Below, in pieces: positions 15,627 through 25,175 of a DNA stretch of 64,000 nt. The DNA lies in the NCBI RefSeq assembly GCF_031846565.1, contig NZ_JAVRHL010000001.1:434001-498000 (forward strand), given 5' to 3'. A model generated the notes under the pieces. That model was not told the origin of the DNA and searched no databases. It worked only from the letters and a program-made list of their open reading frames with translations. Within the stretch, counting starts at the first letter, position 1. The number at the start of each line of letters is the position of its first letter. The translations under genes and the position numbers were made by a program. The stretch comes from Tropicimonas_B omnivorans (lineage in GTDB: Bacteria; Pseudomonadota; Alphaproteobacteria; Rhodobacterales; Rhodobacteraceae).

Positions 15627-18265
15627 GCGTCCGGACCTGCGAGCGCGCGAAGCTCGTAGACCAGATCGAGCGCCTCGCGCGGGCTCAGATTGTCGGGAGA
15701 GATCCCGGCGATCTTCTCTAGAAGCGGCGAGGCTTCGGGGCGCGGAGCGGGGGCCGGCCTTGGCGGCGCGGCCGAGAACAGCGGCAGATCGTCGATCATC
15801 GCGCCCGGCTTGTGCCCCGCCTCCCTGTCCCCGGCTTCGAGACGTTCCAGGACCTCGCTCGCCCGTGCCACGACAGAGGCCGGAAGTCCGGCAAGGCGCC
15901 CGACCTGAACGCCGTAGGACCGGTCCGCAGCGCCGTCCCGGACCTCGTGCAGGAAGATGACCTCTCCCTCCCATTCCTTGACCGCCACGGTTGCGTTGCG
16001 CAGCCCCGGCAGCTTCGACGCCAGGGCAGTTAGCTCGTGATAGTGAGTGGCGAAGAGGGCGCGGCAGCCGTTCACCTCGTGCAGATGCTCAAGCGTCGCC
16101 CAGGCGATCGAAAGACCGTCATAGGTTGCCGTGCCGCGGCCTATCTCGTCGAGGATGACGAGGGCGCGCTCGTCGGCCTGGTTGAGGATCGCGGCGGTCT
16201 CGACCATTTCGACCATGAACGTGGAGCGGCCGCGCGCCAGGTCGTCCGCCGCCCCGACACGGGAAAACAGGCTCGATACAAGGCCGATATGGGCGCTTAA
16301 AGCCGGAACGTAGCTGCCCGCCTGCGCCAGGAGGGCGATCAGGGCGTTCTGCCGGAGCCACGTCGATTTACCGGCCATGTTCGGACCGGTCAGGAGCCGG
16401 ATCGTCGCGCCGTCCTCTGCCGTCAGATCGCAGTCATTCGCGACAAAACTCTCGCCAGAGCGCTTGAGCGCACGTTCAACCACCGGATGCCGTCCGTCCG
16501 CGATATCGAACGCTCGGCTGTCGTCCACCCTGGGGCGGCACCAGTTCTCGCCGCGCGCAAGGTCGGCCAGTGCGGCGGCGACGTCGATCTCCGCCAAGGC
16601 GCGGGCCGCGGTCCCGATGGCGGGCGCGGCGTCGATGACGGCTTTGCGGAGGGTCTCGAAGATCCGTTTCTCCGTCTCCAGCGCGCGCCCGCCTGCATTG
16701 AGGATGCGCGTCTCCAGTTCGGAAAGCTCCGTCGTGGTGAAACGGACGGCGCTGGCCGTCGTCTGGCGGTGGATGAAGCGGTTCGCTTCGGGGCCCGCGC
16801 GCAGGCGTTCGGCATGGGCCGCGGTGGTCTCGATGAAGTAGCCGAGGACGTTGTTGTGCTTGATCTTGAGGGAGGCGATGCCGGTTGCCTCGGCATACTC
16901 CGCCTGCATCCCGGCGATCACGCCACGGCCCTCGTCCCGAAGGGTGCGGGCCTCGTCGAGGTCCGCGTCATAGCCGGGCGCGATCATGCCGCCGTCCCGT
17001 GCGAGGAGGGGAGGCTCGGCGACAAGGGCCGCATCCAGAAGGTCGATCAGCTCGCCATGGCCGCGCAGAGCGCCGGCCTGCTCCTTCAGAAGCTCGGGCG
17101 CGTCTTCGAGACGTGGCGACAAAGCTTCGCCTTGTGTCAGGCCCGCACGGATCGCGGCGAGGTCCCGTGGGCCGCCACGGTCGAGCGCGAGCCGCGACAG
17201 GGCCCGGTCCATGTCCGGCACCTTTCCAAGAGCGCCCCGCAGCTTTTCCGCCCGCCCGGTGTCCTCGCAGAGCCAGCTTACCGCGTCTAGCCGCGCCGCG
17301 ATGGTCGCCACGGTGCGGGACGGCGCGGAGATCCGGCGTTCCAGAAGTCGGGCGCCCGGCGCCGTGAGCGTCCGGTCGATCGTCGCCAGAAGAGAGCCGT
17401 CCCGACGCCCGTCAGGGCCGCGCACGAGTTCGAGGTTCCGCCGGGTGGCCGCGTCGATCTGCATCGTCTGCGCGCCCGATTCACGAAGCGGAGCTCGAAG
17501 GAGCGGAAGCCTGCCGCGTTGGGTGATTTCGAGATAGGAGACGACGGCCCCGAGCGCTCCCAGTTCCGCCCGCCCGAATGTCCCGAACGCGGCCAGGTCG
17601 CCGACCTTGTAGAGCGCCTTCAGCCGCGCCTCAGCGCCCGAGCTGTCGAAGGCAGACCGGGCGATCGGGGTCAGGGCGGCGCCGCTGTCCTCCACGATCT
17701 CGGCCAGTTCAGCACCGGCGCCGTCCACGACCAGGACCTCGCGTGGCCCGAGCCGGGCGAGTTCGGGACCGAGCCGCACGGCGGGGCAGGGGGCGACGCG
17801 GATCTCGCCCGTCGAGATATCCGCCCAGGCGAGCGCGCCCTCCCCACGGATCTCCGTCCAGGCGGCGAGGAAATTGTGCCTCCGTGCCTCTAGAAGCGTG
17901 TCCTCGGTCAGGGTACCGGGGGTCACGAGACGAACGACGTCACGCTTCACCACCGACTTGGACCCGCGTTTCTTCGCCTCCGCGGGATCTTCCATCTGCT
18001 CGCAGACGGCCACGCGGAACCCCTTGCGGATCAGCGTGAGAAGGTAGCTCTCCGCGGAATGGGCGGGCACGCCGCACATCTCGATGTCGCGGCCGTCATG
18101 CTTGCCCCGCTTGGTGAGCGCGATGTCGAGTGCGGACGCGGCGGCGATCGCGTCCTCGAAGAACATCTCGTAGAAGTCGCCCATCCGGTAGAACAGCAGG
18201 GTCCCGGGATTGGCGGCCTTCAGGTCGAGATACTGGGCCATCATCGGCGTGATTTGCGCGGTCAT
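15596..18265 (-). CDS. mutS: DNA mismatch repair protein MutS
   Basis: MutS recognises mispairs and starts repair with MutL. The 889-residue protein has the N-terminal mismatch-reading motif MGDFYEMF, Walker A GPNMAGKST at 627-635, Walker B ILDEIGRGT and the ATHYHEL segment. Length fits the family (about 850-900). It converges on grpE with a 31-base overlap and diverges from maeB across 165 bases. Confidence 0.97.
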   Translation of the reverse strand: MTAQITPMMAQYLDLKAANPGTLLFYRMGDFYEMFFEDAIAAASALDIALTKRGKHDGRDIEMCGVPAHSAESYLLTLIRKGFRVAVCEQMEDPAEAKKRGSKSVVKRDVVRLVTPGTLTEDTLLEARRHNFLAAWTEIRGEGALAWADISTGEIRVAPCPAVRLGPELARLGPREVLVVDGAGAELAEIVEDSGAALTPIARSAFDSSGAEARLKALYKVGDLAAFGTFGRAELGALGAVVSYLEITQRGRLPLLRAPLRESGAQTMQIDAATRRNLELVRGPDGRRDGSLLATIDRTLTAPGARLLERRISAPSRTVATIAARLDAVSWLCEDTGRAEKLRGALGKVPDMDRALSRLALDRGGPRDLAAIRAGLTQGEALSPRLEDAPELLKEQAGALRGHGELIDLLDAALVAEPPLLARDGGMIAPGYDADLDEARTLRDEGRGVIAGMQAEYAEATGIASLKIKHNNVLGYFIETTAAHAERLRAGPEANRFIHRQTTASAVRFTTTELSELETRILNAGGRALETEKRIFETLRKAVIDAAPAIGTAARALAEIDVAAALADLARGENWCRPRVDDSRAFDIADGRHPVVERALKRSGESFVANDCDLTAEDGATIRLLTGPNMAGKSTWLRQNALIALLAQAGSYVPALSAHIGLVSSLFSRVGAADDLARGRSTFMVEMVETAAILNQADERALVILDEIGRGTATYDGLSIAWATLEHLHEVNGCRALFATHYHELTALASKLPGLRNATVAVKEWEGEVIFLHEVRDGAADRSYGVQVGRLAGLPASVVARASEVLERLEAGDREAGHKPGAMIDDLPLFSAAPPRPAPAPRPEASPLLEKIAGISPDNLSPREALDLVYELRALAGPDAQPGLDDTPT

Positions 18266-18430
18266 CTCGCCTCCATTGCAGCGAGGCGCACCTTACCGCG
18301 TCCCGGCTTCCGGTTTGAAGGCACCACACGCGATTTCTGCGTATCCCGGCGCGAGATAAGTGCCTTCCCCGACGGCCGATCTGCGGTATGACGGTGGTCC
18401 TGAGCACCGATGGGAGGAGCCGGTAAGCCA

Positions 18431-20695
18431 ATGTCGAAATCGAGGATCACGCGCGAAGAGGCACTGACGTTTCACCTCGAGCCTGTACCCGGCAAGCTCG
18501 AAATCAGCTCCACGGTGCCGATGACCACGCAGCGGGACCTTTCGCTGGCCTATTCTCCGGGTGTCGCCGTGCCGTGCGAGGAGATCGCGGCGAACCCCGA
18601 GACCGCCTACGACTACACGGCCAAGGGCAACCTCGTCGCCGTCATCTCGAACGGGACGGCCGTTCTCGGCCTCGGAAACCTCGGCGCCCTCGCCTCGAAG
18701 CCGGTGATGGAAGGCAAGGCCGTCCTCTTCAAACGCTTCGCCGACGTGAACTCCATCGACCTGGAGCTCGACACGGAGGATCCGGAGGCGTTCATCGCGG
18801 CGGTGAAGCTGATGGGGCCCTCCTTCGGCGGCATCAATCTCGAGGACATCAAGGCGCCCGAGTGCTTCATCATCGAGCAGCGCCTCAAGGAAGAGATGGA
18901 CATCCCCGTCTTCCATGACGACCAGCATGGCACCGCCGTGATCTGTGCGGCCGGTCTCATCAACGCGCTGCACCTCACCGGCAAGAAGCTGGAGGAGTGT
19001 CGCATCGTCCTCAACGGTGCGGGTGCGGCGGGGATCGCCTGCCTCGAACTGATCAAGGCAATGGGTGCGAAGCACGACAACTGCATCATGTGCGACACGA
19101 AGGGCGTCATCTACCAGGGACGCACCGAGGGCATGAACCAGTGGAAGAGCGCCCATGCCGCGCGGACCGACCTGCGCACCCTCGAAGAGGCAATGGACGG
19201 GGCGGACGTGTTTCTCGGGGTGTCCGTCAAAGGTGCGGTGACACAGAAAATGGTCGCCAGCATGGCCGAGAACCCGGTGATCTTCGCGATGGCGAACCCC
19301 GATCCCGAAATCACCACCGAGGACGCGCACGAGGTCCGGCCCGACGCGATCGTCGCGACCGGCCGCTCGGATTATCCCAACCAGGTCAACAACGTCCTCG
19401 GGTTTCCCTACCTCTTCCGCGGGGCGCTCGACATCAACGCGACGGCGATCAACGACGAGATGAAGATCGCCTGCGCCGAGGCCCTGGCGGAACTCGCGCG
19501 TGAGGACGTCCCCGACGAGGTTGCCATCGCCTACGGGCGCAAGCTCTCCTTCGGTCGCGATTACATCATTCCGACGCCGTTCGATCCGCGTCTCATCTGG
19601 CGCGTGCCACCGGCGGTCGCGGAAGCGGGCATGGCAACCCGTGTCGCCCGCCGCCCCATCGTCGACATGGACGGCTATCGCCACACGCTGCAGGCCCGCA
19701 TGGATCCGACCGCCTCGGTCCTGTCCTCCATCGCGGCACGGGCGCGCGCGGCGCAGGCGCGGATGATCTTCGCTGAGGGAGACGATCCTCGGGTGCTGCG
19801 CGCCGCGATCGCCTACCAGCGCGCCGGTCTCGGCAAGGCGCTGGTCGTCGGGCGCGAGTCTGATGTTCGGGAAAAGCTGGAGACGGCGGGCCTCGGCGAA
19901 GCCGTCCGTGAGCTGGAGGTGGTGAATGCCGCCAACACCCGGCATCTCGATACCTACAAGTCCTTCCTCTACGAGCGGCTTCAGCGGCAGGGCTACGATG
20001 CGCAGGACGTCCACCGCCTCGCCGCGCGGGACCGGCACGTCTTCTCGGCTCTGATGCTGGCCCATGGTCATGGCGACGGCCTCGTGACGGGCGCCACCCG
20101 CAAGTCGGCCCACGCGCTCCGGCAGATCTCGATGGTGTACGACACGACGACGGCGGCCGGCGTCGCCGGCGTGACGGCGGTTCTTCATCGCGGCCGCATC
20201 GTGCTGATCTCGGATACCCTCGTTGCCGAATGGCCGGATGAGAAGGATCTCGCGATCATAGCGCAGCGCGCCGCGGAGGTCGCGCGCGGGCTAGGTCTCG
20301 AGCCGCGCGTCGCGTTCGTCAGCTTCTCGACCTTCGGCTATCCCGTCTCGGAGCGGGCCGAGAAGATGACGCTGGCCTCGAAAGTGCTCGACGCGAAGGG
20401 CGTCGATTTCGAGTACGAGGGCGAGATGACCGTGGACGTCGCGCTGAACCCCGAGCAGATGCGCGCCTATCCCTTCAGCCGGCTGACCGGGCCTGCGAAC
20501 GTCCTCGTCGTGCCTGCGCGGCACTCCGCGTCCATCTCGGTCAAGCTGATGCAGGAGATGGCCGGGGCGACCGTGGTGGGCCCGATCCTCGCGGGGCTCG
20601 ATGCGTCGATCCAGATCTGCTCGACCGGCTCCACCGTCAACGACATCTACAACATGGCTGCCATCGCGGCCTGCAAGATCGGTGTTGCCCGGTAG
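18431..20695 (+). CDS. maeB: NADP-dependent malic enzyme with C-terminal phosphotransacetylase-like domain
   Basis: Decarboxylates malate to pyruvate with NADP. I start at MSKSRITREEALTFH (18431), preceded by GGAGGAG 12 bases upstream; an earlier ATG at 18410 lies over this ribosome site. The 754-residue protein has the malic-enzyme domain (about 1-430: LAYSPGVAVPC, VFHDDQHGTAVI, NGAGAAGIACLEL) and a phosphate-acetyl/butyryltransferase-like domain (about 440-754: ARMIFAEGDDPRVLRAA, RKSAHALRQI). In this family the second domain is regulatory, responding to acetyl-CoA. It ends at a strong bidirectional terminator. Confidence 0.95.
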   Translation: MSKSRITREEALTFHLEPVPGKLEISSTVPMTTQRDLSLAYSPGVAVPCEEIAANPETAYDYTAKGNLVAVISNGTAVLGLGNLGALASKPVMEGKAVLFKRFADVNSIDLELDTEDPEAFIAAVKLMGPSFGGINLEDIKAPECFIIEQRLKEEMDIPVFHDDQHGTAVICAAGLINALHLTGKKLEECRIVLNGAGAAGIACLELIKAMGAKHDNCIMCDTKGVIYQGRTEGMNQWKSAHAARTDLRTLEEAMDGADVFLGVSVKGAVTQKMVASMAENPVIFAMANPDPEITTEDAHEVRPDAIVATGRSDYPNQVNNVLGFPYLFRGALDINATAINDEMKIACAEALAELAREDVPDEVAIAYGRKLSFGRDYIIPTPFDPRLIWRVPPAVAEAGMATRVARRPIVDMDGYRHTLQARMDPTASVLSSIAARARAAQARMIFAEGDDPRVLRAAIAYQRAGLGKALVVGRESDVREKLETAGLGEAVRELEVVNAANTRHLDTYKSFLYERLQRQGYDAQDVHRLAARDRHVFSALMLAHGHGDGLVTGATRKSAHALRQISMVYDTTTAAGVAGVTAVLHRGRIVLISDTLVAEWPDEKDLAIIAQRAAEVARGLGLEPRVAFVSFSTFGYPVSERAEKMTLASKVLDAKGVDFEYEGEMTVDVALNPEQMRAYPFSRLTGPANVLVVPARHSASISVKLMQEMAGATVVGPILAGLDASIQICSTGSTVNDIYNMAAIAACKIGVAR

Positions 20696-20705
20696 TCGTC
20701 ATGCA

Positions 20706-20742
20706 GAAAGGCCCGCGCCGGATGGTCCGGTGCGGGCCTTTC
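20706..20742. terminator. Bidirectional intrinsic terminator between maeB and msrA
   Basis: GAAAGGCCCGCGCCGGA (20706-20722), loop TGG, then TCCGGTGCGGGCCTTTC (20726-20742): a 17-bp stem with a single wobble. A/T ends on both sides suit the convergent genes maeB and msrA. Confidence 0.85.
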
Positions 20743-20761
20743 AGTCAGGCGGGACGGGCGG

Positions 20762-21421
20762 TCAGGACGCGCCCTTGATGAAGGGATTGTCCGCGCCCCA
20801 GATCTGCCGGAGGCGCGCGTCGCGGCCGCAGCCCTCGCGATATCGCTCGTAGGCCACCGATTTCGGAACGGCGAGCCCGACCGACGTCACCGGAAGACGA
20901 TCGTCGGACTTGTAGTAATCCTGATGGTAGTCCTCCGCCTCGTAGAACGCGGCTTCATCGAGGACCGGCGTCACGATGTCCTTGCCAAGTTCCTGCTCCG
21001 CCGCGGCGATCTGCTCCTCGGCGATGCGGCGCTCTTCCTCGTTCCCAACGAAGATGGCAGTGGTGTAGCTCTCACCCCTGTCACAGAACTGACCGCCCGC
21101 ATCGAGCGGATCGACGGACCGCAGGAACAGATTGATGAGCGTGGCATAATCGATTTGCGCTGGGTCATAGACGATCCGCGCTGCCTCCCGGTGTCCGGTG
21201 CCGCCGCGGACCACCTGCTTGTAGGTCGGGTTCTCCACCGTGCCGCCGGAATAGCCGGAAACGACTTCGCTCACGCCCTGAACCTTCTCGAAGTCCGCCT
21301 CGACGCACCAGAAGCATCCCCCGGCGACGACGGCGGTCTCGGTCTGCTGCGCGAGCGCAGGACCGGCGAAGCCAGACAGCGCGGCAAAGGCGGCGGCCGC
21401 GATTTGCGGTTTGAAGGTCAT
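20762..21421 (-). CDS. msrA: Peptide-methionine (S)-S-oxide reductase MsrA, exported
   Basis: Reduces methionine-S-sulfoxide in oxidised proteins. The catalytic motif GCFWC is at 35-39 (C36) and the family block SGYSGGTVENPTYKQV follows; Cys in YREGCGRD near the C-terminus is a likely resolving residue. Residues 1-24 form a clear Sec signal peptide ending PALAQ, so this copy acts in the periplasm, unlike the cytosolic E. coli enzyme. It converges on maeB through a shared terminator. Confidence 0.93.
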   Translation of the reverse strand: MTFKPQIAAAAFAALSGFAGPALAQQTETAVVAGGCFWCVEADFEKVQGVSEVVSGYSGGTVENPTYKQVVRGGTGHREAARIVYDPAQIDYATLINLFLRSVDPLDAGGQFCDRGESYTTAIFVGNEEERRIAEEQIAAAEQELGKDIVTPVLDEAAFYEAEDYHQDYYKSDDRLPVTSVGLAVPKSVAYERYREGCGRDARLRQIWGADNPFIKGAS

Positions 21422-21626
21422 ACTGTATCTCCCCTTTGTTCCTTACCTCGAAAGATGCGGCCCGGGCCTCCTTACGGCAACAAGTGCGATCCCTAACTCA
21501 CGCAAGGGTGACGATCACGAAAGAGTTGGAGGCGCAGGCGCAACTCTCTTGCCCGGCTCTGCGTATCTAAGGGGAAGCCGCTGGCGAGGAACGCCGGGGG
21601 TCGACATACAGACTAGGAGACGATCA

Positions 21627-22043
21627 ATGATGATGCGCCTTACGACCATCACCGCAATCGCCACCCTCACCGCGGGCGCCGCGTTCGCCCAGGACGACAT
21701 GACCCCCTCCATCACCGCGTCCGACCAGCCGCTCGAAAACGGCGTCGTGAGCGCGGAGAGCATCACCGCCGCCGAGAATGGCTGGCTCGTCGTGCACCGC
21801 ACCGATTCCGAGATGGCACCCGGTCCCGTGGTCGGTCACGCGCCGATCCGCATGGGCACGACCGAGGATGTTGCCGCGATCCTCACCGAAGACGTTGCAG
21901 CGGGCGACATGCTGATGCTCATGGTCCACTCCGAGGCCGGCGGCAACGAGACGGGTATCTTCGAATACACCCTCGGCGCGGAAGAGGACGGCCCGATCCG
22001 CGTGGATGGCGACCTTGTCACCACCGTGATCACGGCCGAGTAA
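21627..22043 (+). CDS. Secreted DUF7282-type protein
   Basis: A 138-residue protein with a Sec signal peptide (cleavage after about residue 20, AAFAQ). The mature part (SITASDQPLENGVVSAESITAAENGWLVVH split by strands, then GPVVGHAPIRMGTTEDVAAILTEDV) matches the pattern of the DUF7282 beta-sandwich domain; function unknown. I chose the ATG at 21627 because AGGAGA lies 7 bases upstream; there are three consecutive ATG codons. The gene stands alone and is followed by three hairpins in a row, the last a likely terminator. Family naming is from pattern recall. Confidence 0.75.
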   Translation: MMMRLTTITAIATLTAGAAFAQDDMTPSITASDQPLENGVVSAESITAAENGWLVVHRTDSEMAPGPVVGHAPIRMGTTEDVAAILTEDVAAGDMLMLMVHSEAGGNETGIFEYTLGAEEDGPIRVDGDLVTTVITAE

Positions 22044-22059
22044 ATGCTCCAGTGAGCAC

Positions 22060-22079
22060 CTGCGCCACGCGTGGCGCAG
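22060..22079. repeat. Perfect 20-bp palindrome downstream of the DUF7282 gene
   Basis: CTGCGCCACGCGTGGCGCAG is fully self-complementary. It sits between a small TGCTC/GAGCA hairpin (22045-22058) and a terminator-like hairpin (22084-22111). Confidence 0.8.
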
Positions 22080-22083
22080 CGAT

Positions 22084-22115
22084 GGGGCGGTTCCTCTCGG
22101 GCGACCGCCCCTTTT
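22084..22115 (+). terminator. Intrinsic terminator after the DUF7282 gene
   Basis: GGGGCGGT (22084-22091) pairs with ACCGCCCC (22104-22111) across a 12-base loop and is followed by TTTT. Confidence 0.7.
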
Positions 22116-22122
22116 CACATCG

Positions 22123-23349
22123 TCAGCCTTTCAGCCGGCGGTCCCGCGCGGCGAGAAGCTTGAGGCGCAGGGCGTTGAGCTGGATGAAGCCCGCCGCGTC
22201 CTTCTGGTCGTAGGCGCCTGCATCGTCTTCGAAGGTGACGTGCGCCTCGGAGTAGAGGCTGTGGTCGGACCAGCGACCCACCGTGTGCGCGGATCCCTTG
22301 TAGAGCTTGAGACGCACCGTGCCGGTGACGTGACGCTGGGAGCGGTCGATGGCGGCCTGCAGCATCTCGCGTTCGGGCGAGAACCAGAACCCGTTGTAGA
22401 TCAGTTCGGCGTAGCGCGGCATCAGCTCGTCCTTGAGGTGCGCCTCGCCGCGGTCGAGCGTGATCTGCTCGATGCCGCGATGCGCCTCCAGAAGGAGCGT
22501 GCCGCCGGGCGTTTCGTAGATCCCGCGGGATTTCATGCCGACGAAACGGCCTTCCACGAGGTCCAGCCGGCCGCATCCGTGCTTGCCGCCCAGCTCGTTG
22601 AGCTTCGTGAGGATCTCGGCGGGGGACATGCGCTGCCCGTCGATCGAGACTGCGTCGCCCTGTTCGAAGCCGATCTCGACATATTGCGGCTCGTTCGGTG
22701 CATCCTCGGGATGGGTCGTGCGCTGGTAGACGTAATCCGGCGCATCCACAGCCGGATCTTCCAGCACGACGCCTTCGGAAGAGGTGTGCAGAAGGTTCGC
22801 ATCGACGCTGAACGGCGCCTCGCCACGCTTGTTCTTCGCGATCGGGATCTGGTGGGCTTCGGCGAACTCGATGAGCTTCGTGCGGCTCGACAGGTCCCAT
22901 TCCCGCCAGGGCGCGATCACCTTGATATCGGGGTTGAGCGCATAGGCGGACAGCTCGAAGCGGACCTGATCGTTGCCCTTGCCCGTCGCACCGTGGGCGA
23001 CGGCATCGGCGCCGGTTTCCTCCGCAATCTCCACGAGGCGCTTGGAGATCAGCGGCCGCGCGATGGAGGTGCCGAGCAGGTAGAGCCCTTCATAGACGGC
23101 ATTGGCGCGGAACATCGGAAAGACGAAGTCGCGTACGAATTCCTCGCGCACGTCCTCGATGAAGATGTTCTCGGGCTTGATGCCGAGCAGTTCGGCCTTC
23201 TGACGGGCGGGATCCAGTTCCTCGCCCTGTCCGAGGTCGGCGGTGAAGGTCACGACCTCGCAGCCATACTCGGTTTGCAGCCATTTCAGGATGATCGAGG
23301 TATCCAGGCCGCCCGAATAGGCGAGAACGACTTTCTTCGGCGCGGTCAT
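22123..23349 (-). CDS. argG: Argininosuccinate synthase
   Basis: Joins citrulline and aspartate with ATP in arginine synthesis. I start at MTAPKKVVLAYSGGLDTS (23349), which has a GAGGAAG ribosome site about 7 bases upstream; nine further codons to 23376 are not family-like. The 408-residue protein has the PP-loop AYSGGLDTS and family segments GATGKGNDQVRFEL and KSRGIYETPGG. Stand-alone gene, divergent from ilvA across 108 bases. Confidence 0.96.
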   Translation of the reverse strand: MTAPKKVVLAYSGGLDTSIILKWLQTEYGCEVVTFTADLGQGEELDPARQKAELLGIKPENIFIEDVREEFVRDFVFPMFRANAVYEGLYLLGTSIARPLISKRLVEIAEETGADAVAHGATGKGNDQVRFELSAYALNPDIKVIAPWREWDLSSRTKLIEFAEAHQIPIAKNKRGEAPFSVDANLLHTSSEGVVLEDPAVDAPDYVYQRTTHPEDAPNEPQYVEIGFEQGDAVSIDGQRMSPAEILTKLNELGGKHGCGRLDLVEGRFVGMKSRGIYETPGGTLLLEAHRGIEQITLDRGEAHLKDELMPRYAELIYNGFWFSPEREMLQAAIDRSQRHVTGTVRLKLYKGSAHTVGRWSDHSLYSEAHVTFEDDAGAYDQKDAAGFIQLNALRLKLLAARDRRLKG

Positions 23350-23457
23350 CTTCGGCTTCCTCTTTCCTCGTGGCATCCAGCGGCCGCGGTGTAATGCCGC
23401 CTATAGGGCGCGGCAAGGCGGTTTCGGGCGGGCCCGGGCGGTGCTAACGGGGTTTGC

Positions 23458-24702
23458 ATGGACGATTTCATTCAAGGTGCGCAGGCCGCAGAGGCCGCGA
23501 TGCGGGAACTCTTTCCCCCCACGCCTCTCTTGCGCAACGATTATCTGTCGGACCGGTTCGGCGGTGAGATCCTGCTGAAGCGCGAGGACCTGACCCCGGT
23601 GCGCTCCTACAAGCTGCGCGGAGCCTTCAACGCCATGCGCAAGGTGCGGCAGGCCGATCCGGGGCAGGACCTGTTCGTATGCGCCTCCGCCGGGAACCAC
23701 GCGCAGGGCGTCGCGTATGCCTGCCGGCATTTCGGCGTGCGTGCGGTCATCTTCATGCCGGTGACCACGCCGCGCCAGAAGGTCGACAAGACTGTGACGC
23801 TCGGAGGCGATCACGTCGAAGTCCGAATGACGGGGGACTATTTCGACGACACGCTGGACGAGGCGCAGGAGTGGTGCGCGGCGGAGGGCGGGCATTTCCT
23901 CTCCCCCTTCGACGATCCGGACGTGATCGAGGGTCAGGCCAGCGTCGCGGCCGAGATCCTGAGCCAAATCGAACGCCCTGACGGGCTGATCCTCCCGGTT
24001 GGCGGCGGCGGCCTGTCCGCGGGCATCACCCGCTACCTTCGGTCCGAAGCCCCGGGAATCGACATCCGTTACGTCGAACCTGCGGGTGCGGCGAGTCTTG
24101 CGGCCGCCGTGAAGGGCGGCGCGCCCGAGACGTTGAGCCAAGTGGACAGCTTCGTGGACGGCGCCGCGGTCGCCCGCATCGGCGCGCGGCCGTTCGAGGT
24201 CCTGTCATCGGTGCGGCCCGATCAGGTCCTGCAGGTGCCCGAGAACCGGCTCTGCATCACGATCTCGGAGCTACTCAACGCCGAGGGGATCGTTCTCGAG
24301 CCTGCGGGCGCCCTGTCCGTCGATGCGCTTCGTGATCTCGGCGACTGGGTGCGTGGGCGGCGGATCGTCTGCGTGACGTCCGGCGGCAATTTCGATTTCG
24401 AACGCCTTCCCGAAGTGAAGGAACGGGCGCAGCGCTACGCGGGCCTCAAGAAGTACCTGATCCTGCGGATGCCGCAGCGCCCCGGCGCGCTCAGGGACTT
24501 CCTCGACCTGCTCGGCCCGGAGGATGACATCGCCCGCTTCGAGTATCTCAAGAAGTCCAACCGCAACTTCGGCTCCGTTCTTCTCGGTATCGAAACCACC
24601 GATCCCGTCAATTTCGACCGCTTCTTCGAGCGGCTCGCCGGCAACGGTCTCGTCTGGCGGGACATCACGAATGACGACACGATGGTCCAGTTCATCATCT
24701 GA
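23458..24702 (+). CDS. ilvA: Threonine ammonia-lyase (threonine deaminase)
   Basis: A PLP enzyme converting threonine to 2-oxobutanoate, the first step to isoleucine. The 414-residue protein has the PLP-binding Lys in RSYKLRGAF (K52), SAGNHAQG, the phosphate-binding GGGGLSAG and a C-terminal ACT-like region (about 330-414, LILRMPQRPGALRDFLDLL) of the short-form IlvA type. A biosynthetic role is inferred from this form; no other ilv gene is in the window. Convergent with the Hpt gene. Confidence 0.93.
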   Translation: MDDFIQGAQAAEAAMRELFPPTPLLRNDYLSDRFGGEILLKREDLTPVRSYKLRGAFNAMRKVRQADPGQDLFVCASAGNHAQGVAYACRHFGVRAVIFMPVTTPRQKVDKTVTLGGDHVEVRMTGDYFDDTLDEAQEWCAAEGGHFLSPFDDPDVIEGQASVAAEILSQIERPDGLILPVGGGGLSAGITRYLRSEAPGIDIRYVEPAGAASLAAAVKGGAPETLSQVDSFVDGAAVARIGARPFEVLSSVRPDQVLQVPENRLCITISELLNAEGIVLEPAGALSVDALRDLGDWVRGRRIVCVTSGGNFDFERLPEVKERAQRYAGLKKYLILRMPQRPGALRDFLDLLGPEDDIARFEYLKKSNRNFGSVLLGIETTDPVNFDRFFERLAGNGLVWRDITNDDTMVQFII

Positions 24703-24722
24703 GTGCGCGCCGGGCCCCCTGA

Positions 24723-25055
24723 TCAGGCGGCGGATCTGCCCAGCAACCCCTCCCGCAGGGCTTGCCGCGCGGTATCGAGCGCGGCGAGGCAGGGCATCAC
24801 GTGGCGCCGCGCCGAACTGCATTGTTCGTACGCGTCCCGCTCCCCGGCCGTGGACAACTCGATCACCTCGGTCAGGCCGAGGTTGAGCGCGGACCCCTTC
24901 ATGGCGTGGAACGCGAAGGCGAGATCCTCGTCCGGCGCCGTTTCCAGCCGGAAGGCGCGGGTGTCCAGATCCGCGAAGATATCCGGCAGGAGGCGGTCGA
25001 ACAGGTCCTGCCCCACGTCCCTGCGCAGGTCCGAAATACGTTTCCAGTTGATCAT
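24723..25055 (-). CDS. Hpt-domain histidine phosphotransfer protein
   Basis: A 110-residue stand-alone Hpt protein starting MINWKRISDLRRDVG. The phosphotransfer motif is HAMKGSALNLG, matching HxxKGSxxNxG with the receiving His in the second helix of the four-helix bundle. The frame continues upstream to 25160 (MKGKMLNIP), so a 145-residue form cannot be excluded. It is divergent from a response-regulator/PP2C gene, which makes phosphotransfer to that receiver plausible. Confidence 0.82.
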   Translation of the reverse strand: MINWKRISDLRRDVGQDLFDRLLPDIFADLDTRAFRLETAPDEDLAFAFHAMKGSALNLGLTEVIELSTAGERDAYEQCSSARRHVMPCLAALDTARQALREGLLGRSAA

Positions 25056-25175
25056 CCGCAGTCCCCGTTCAGCGGCCCCCCACAGGTCGGTGAAGATCGC
25101 GCCGAGGTATGAACGAACGGTGTCCGCCTGAGCTGGGATGTTGAGCATTTTACCCTTCATCCGCGATTAAGATGG

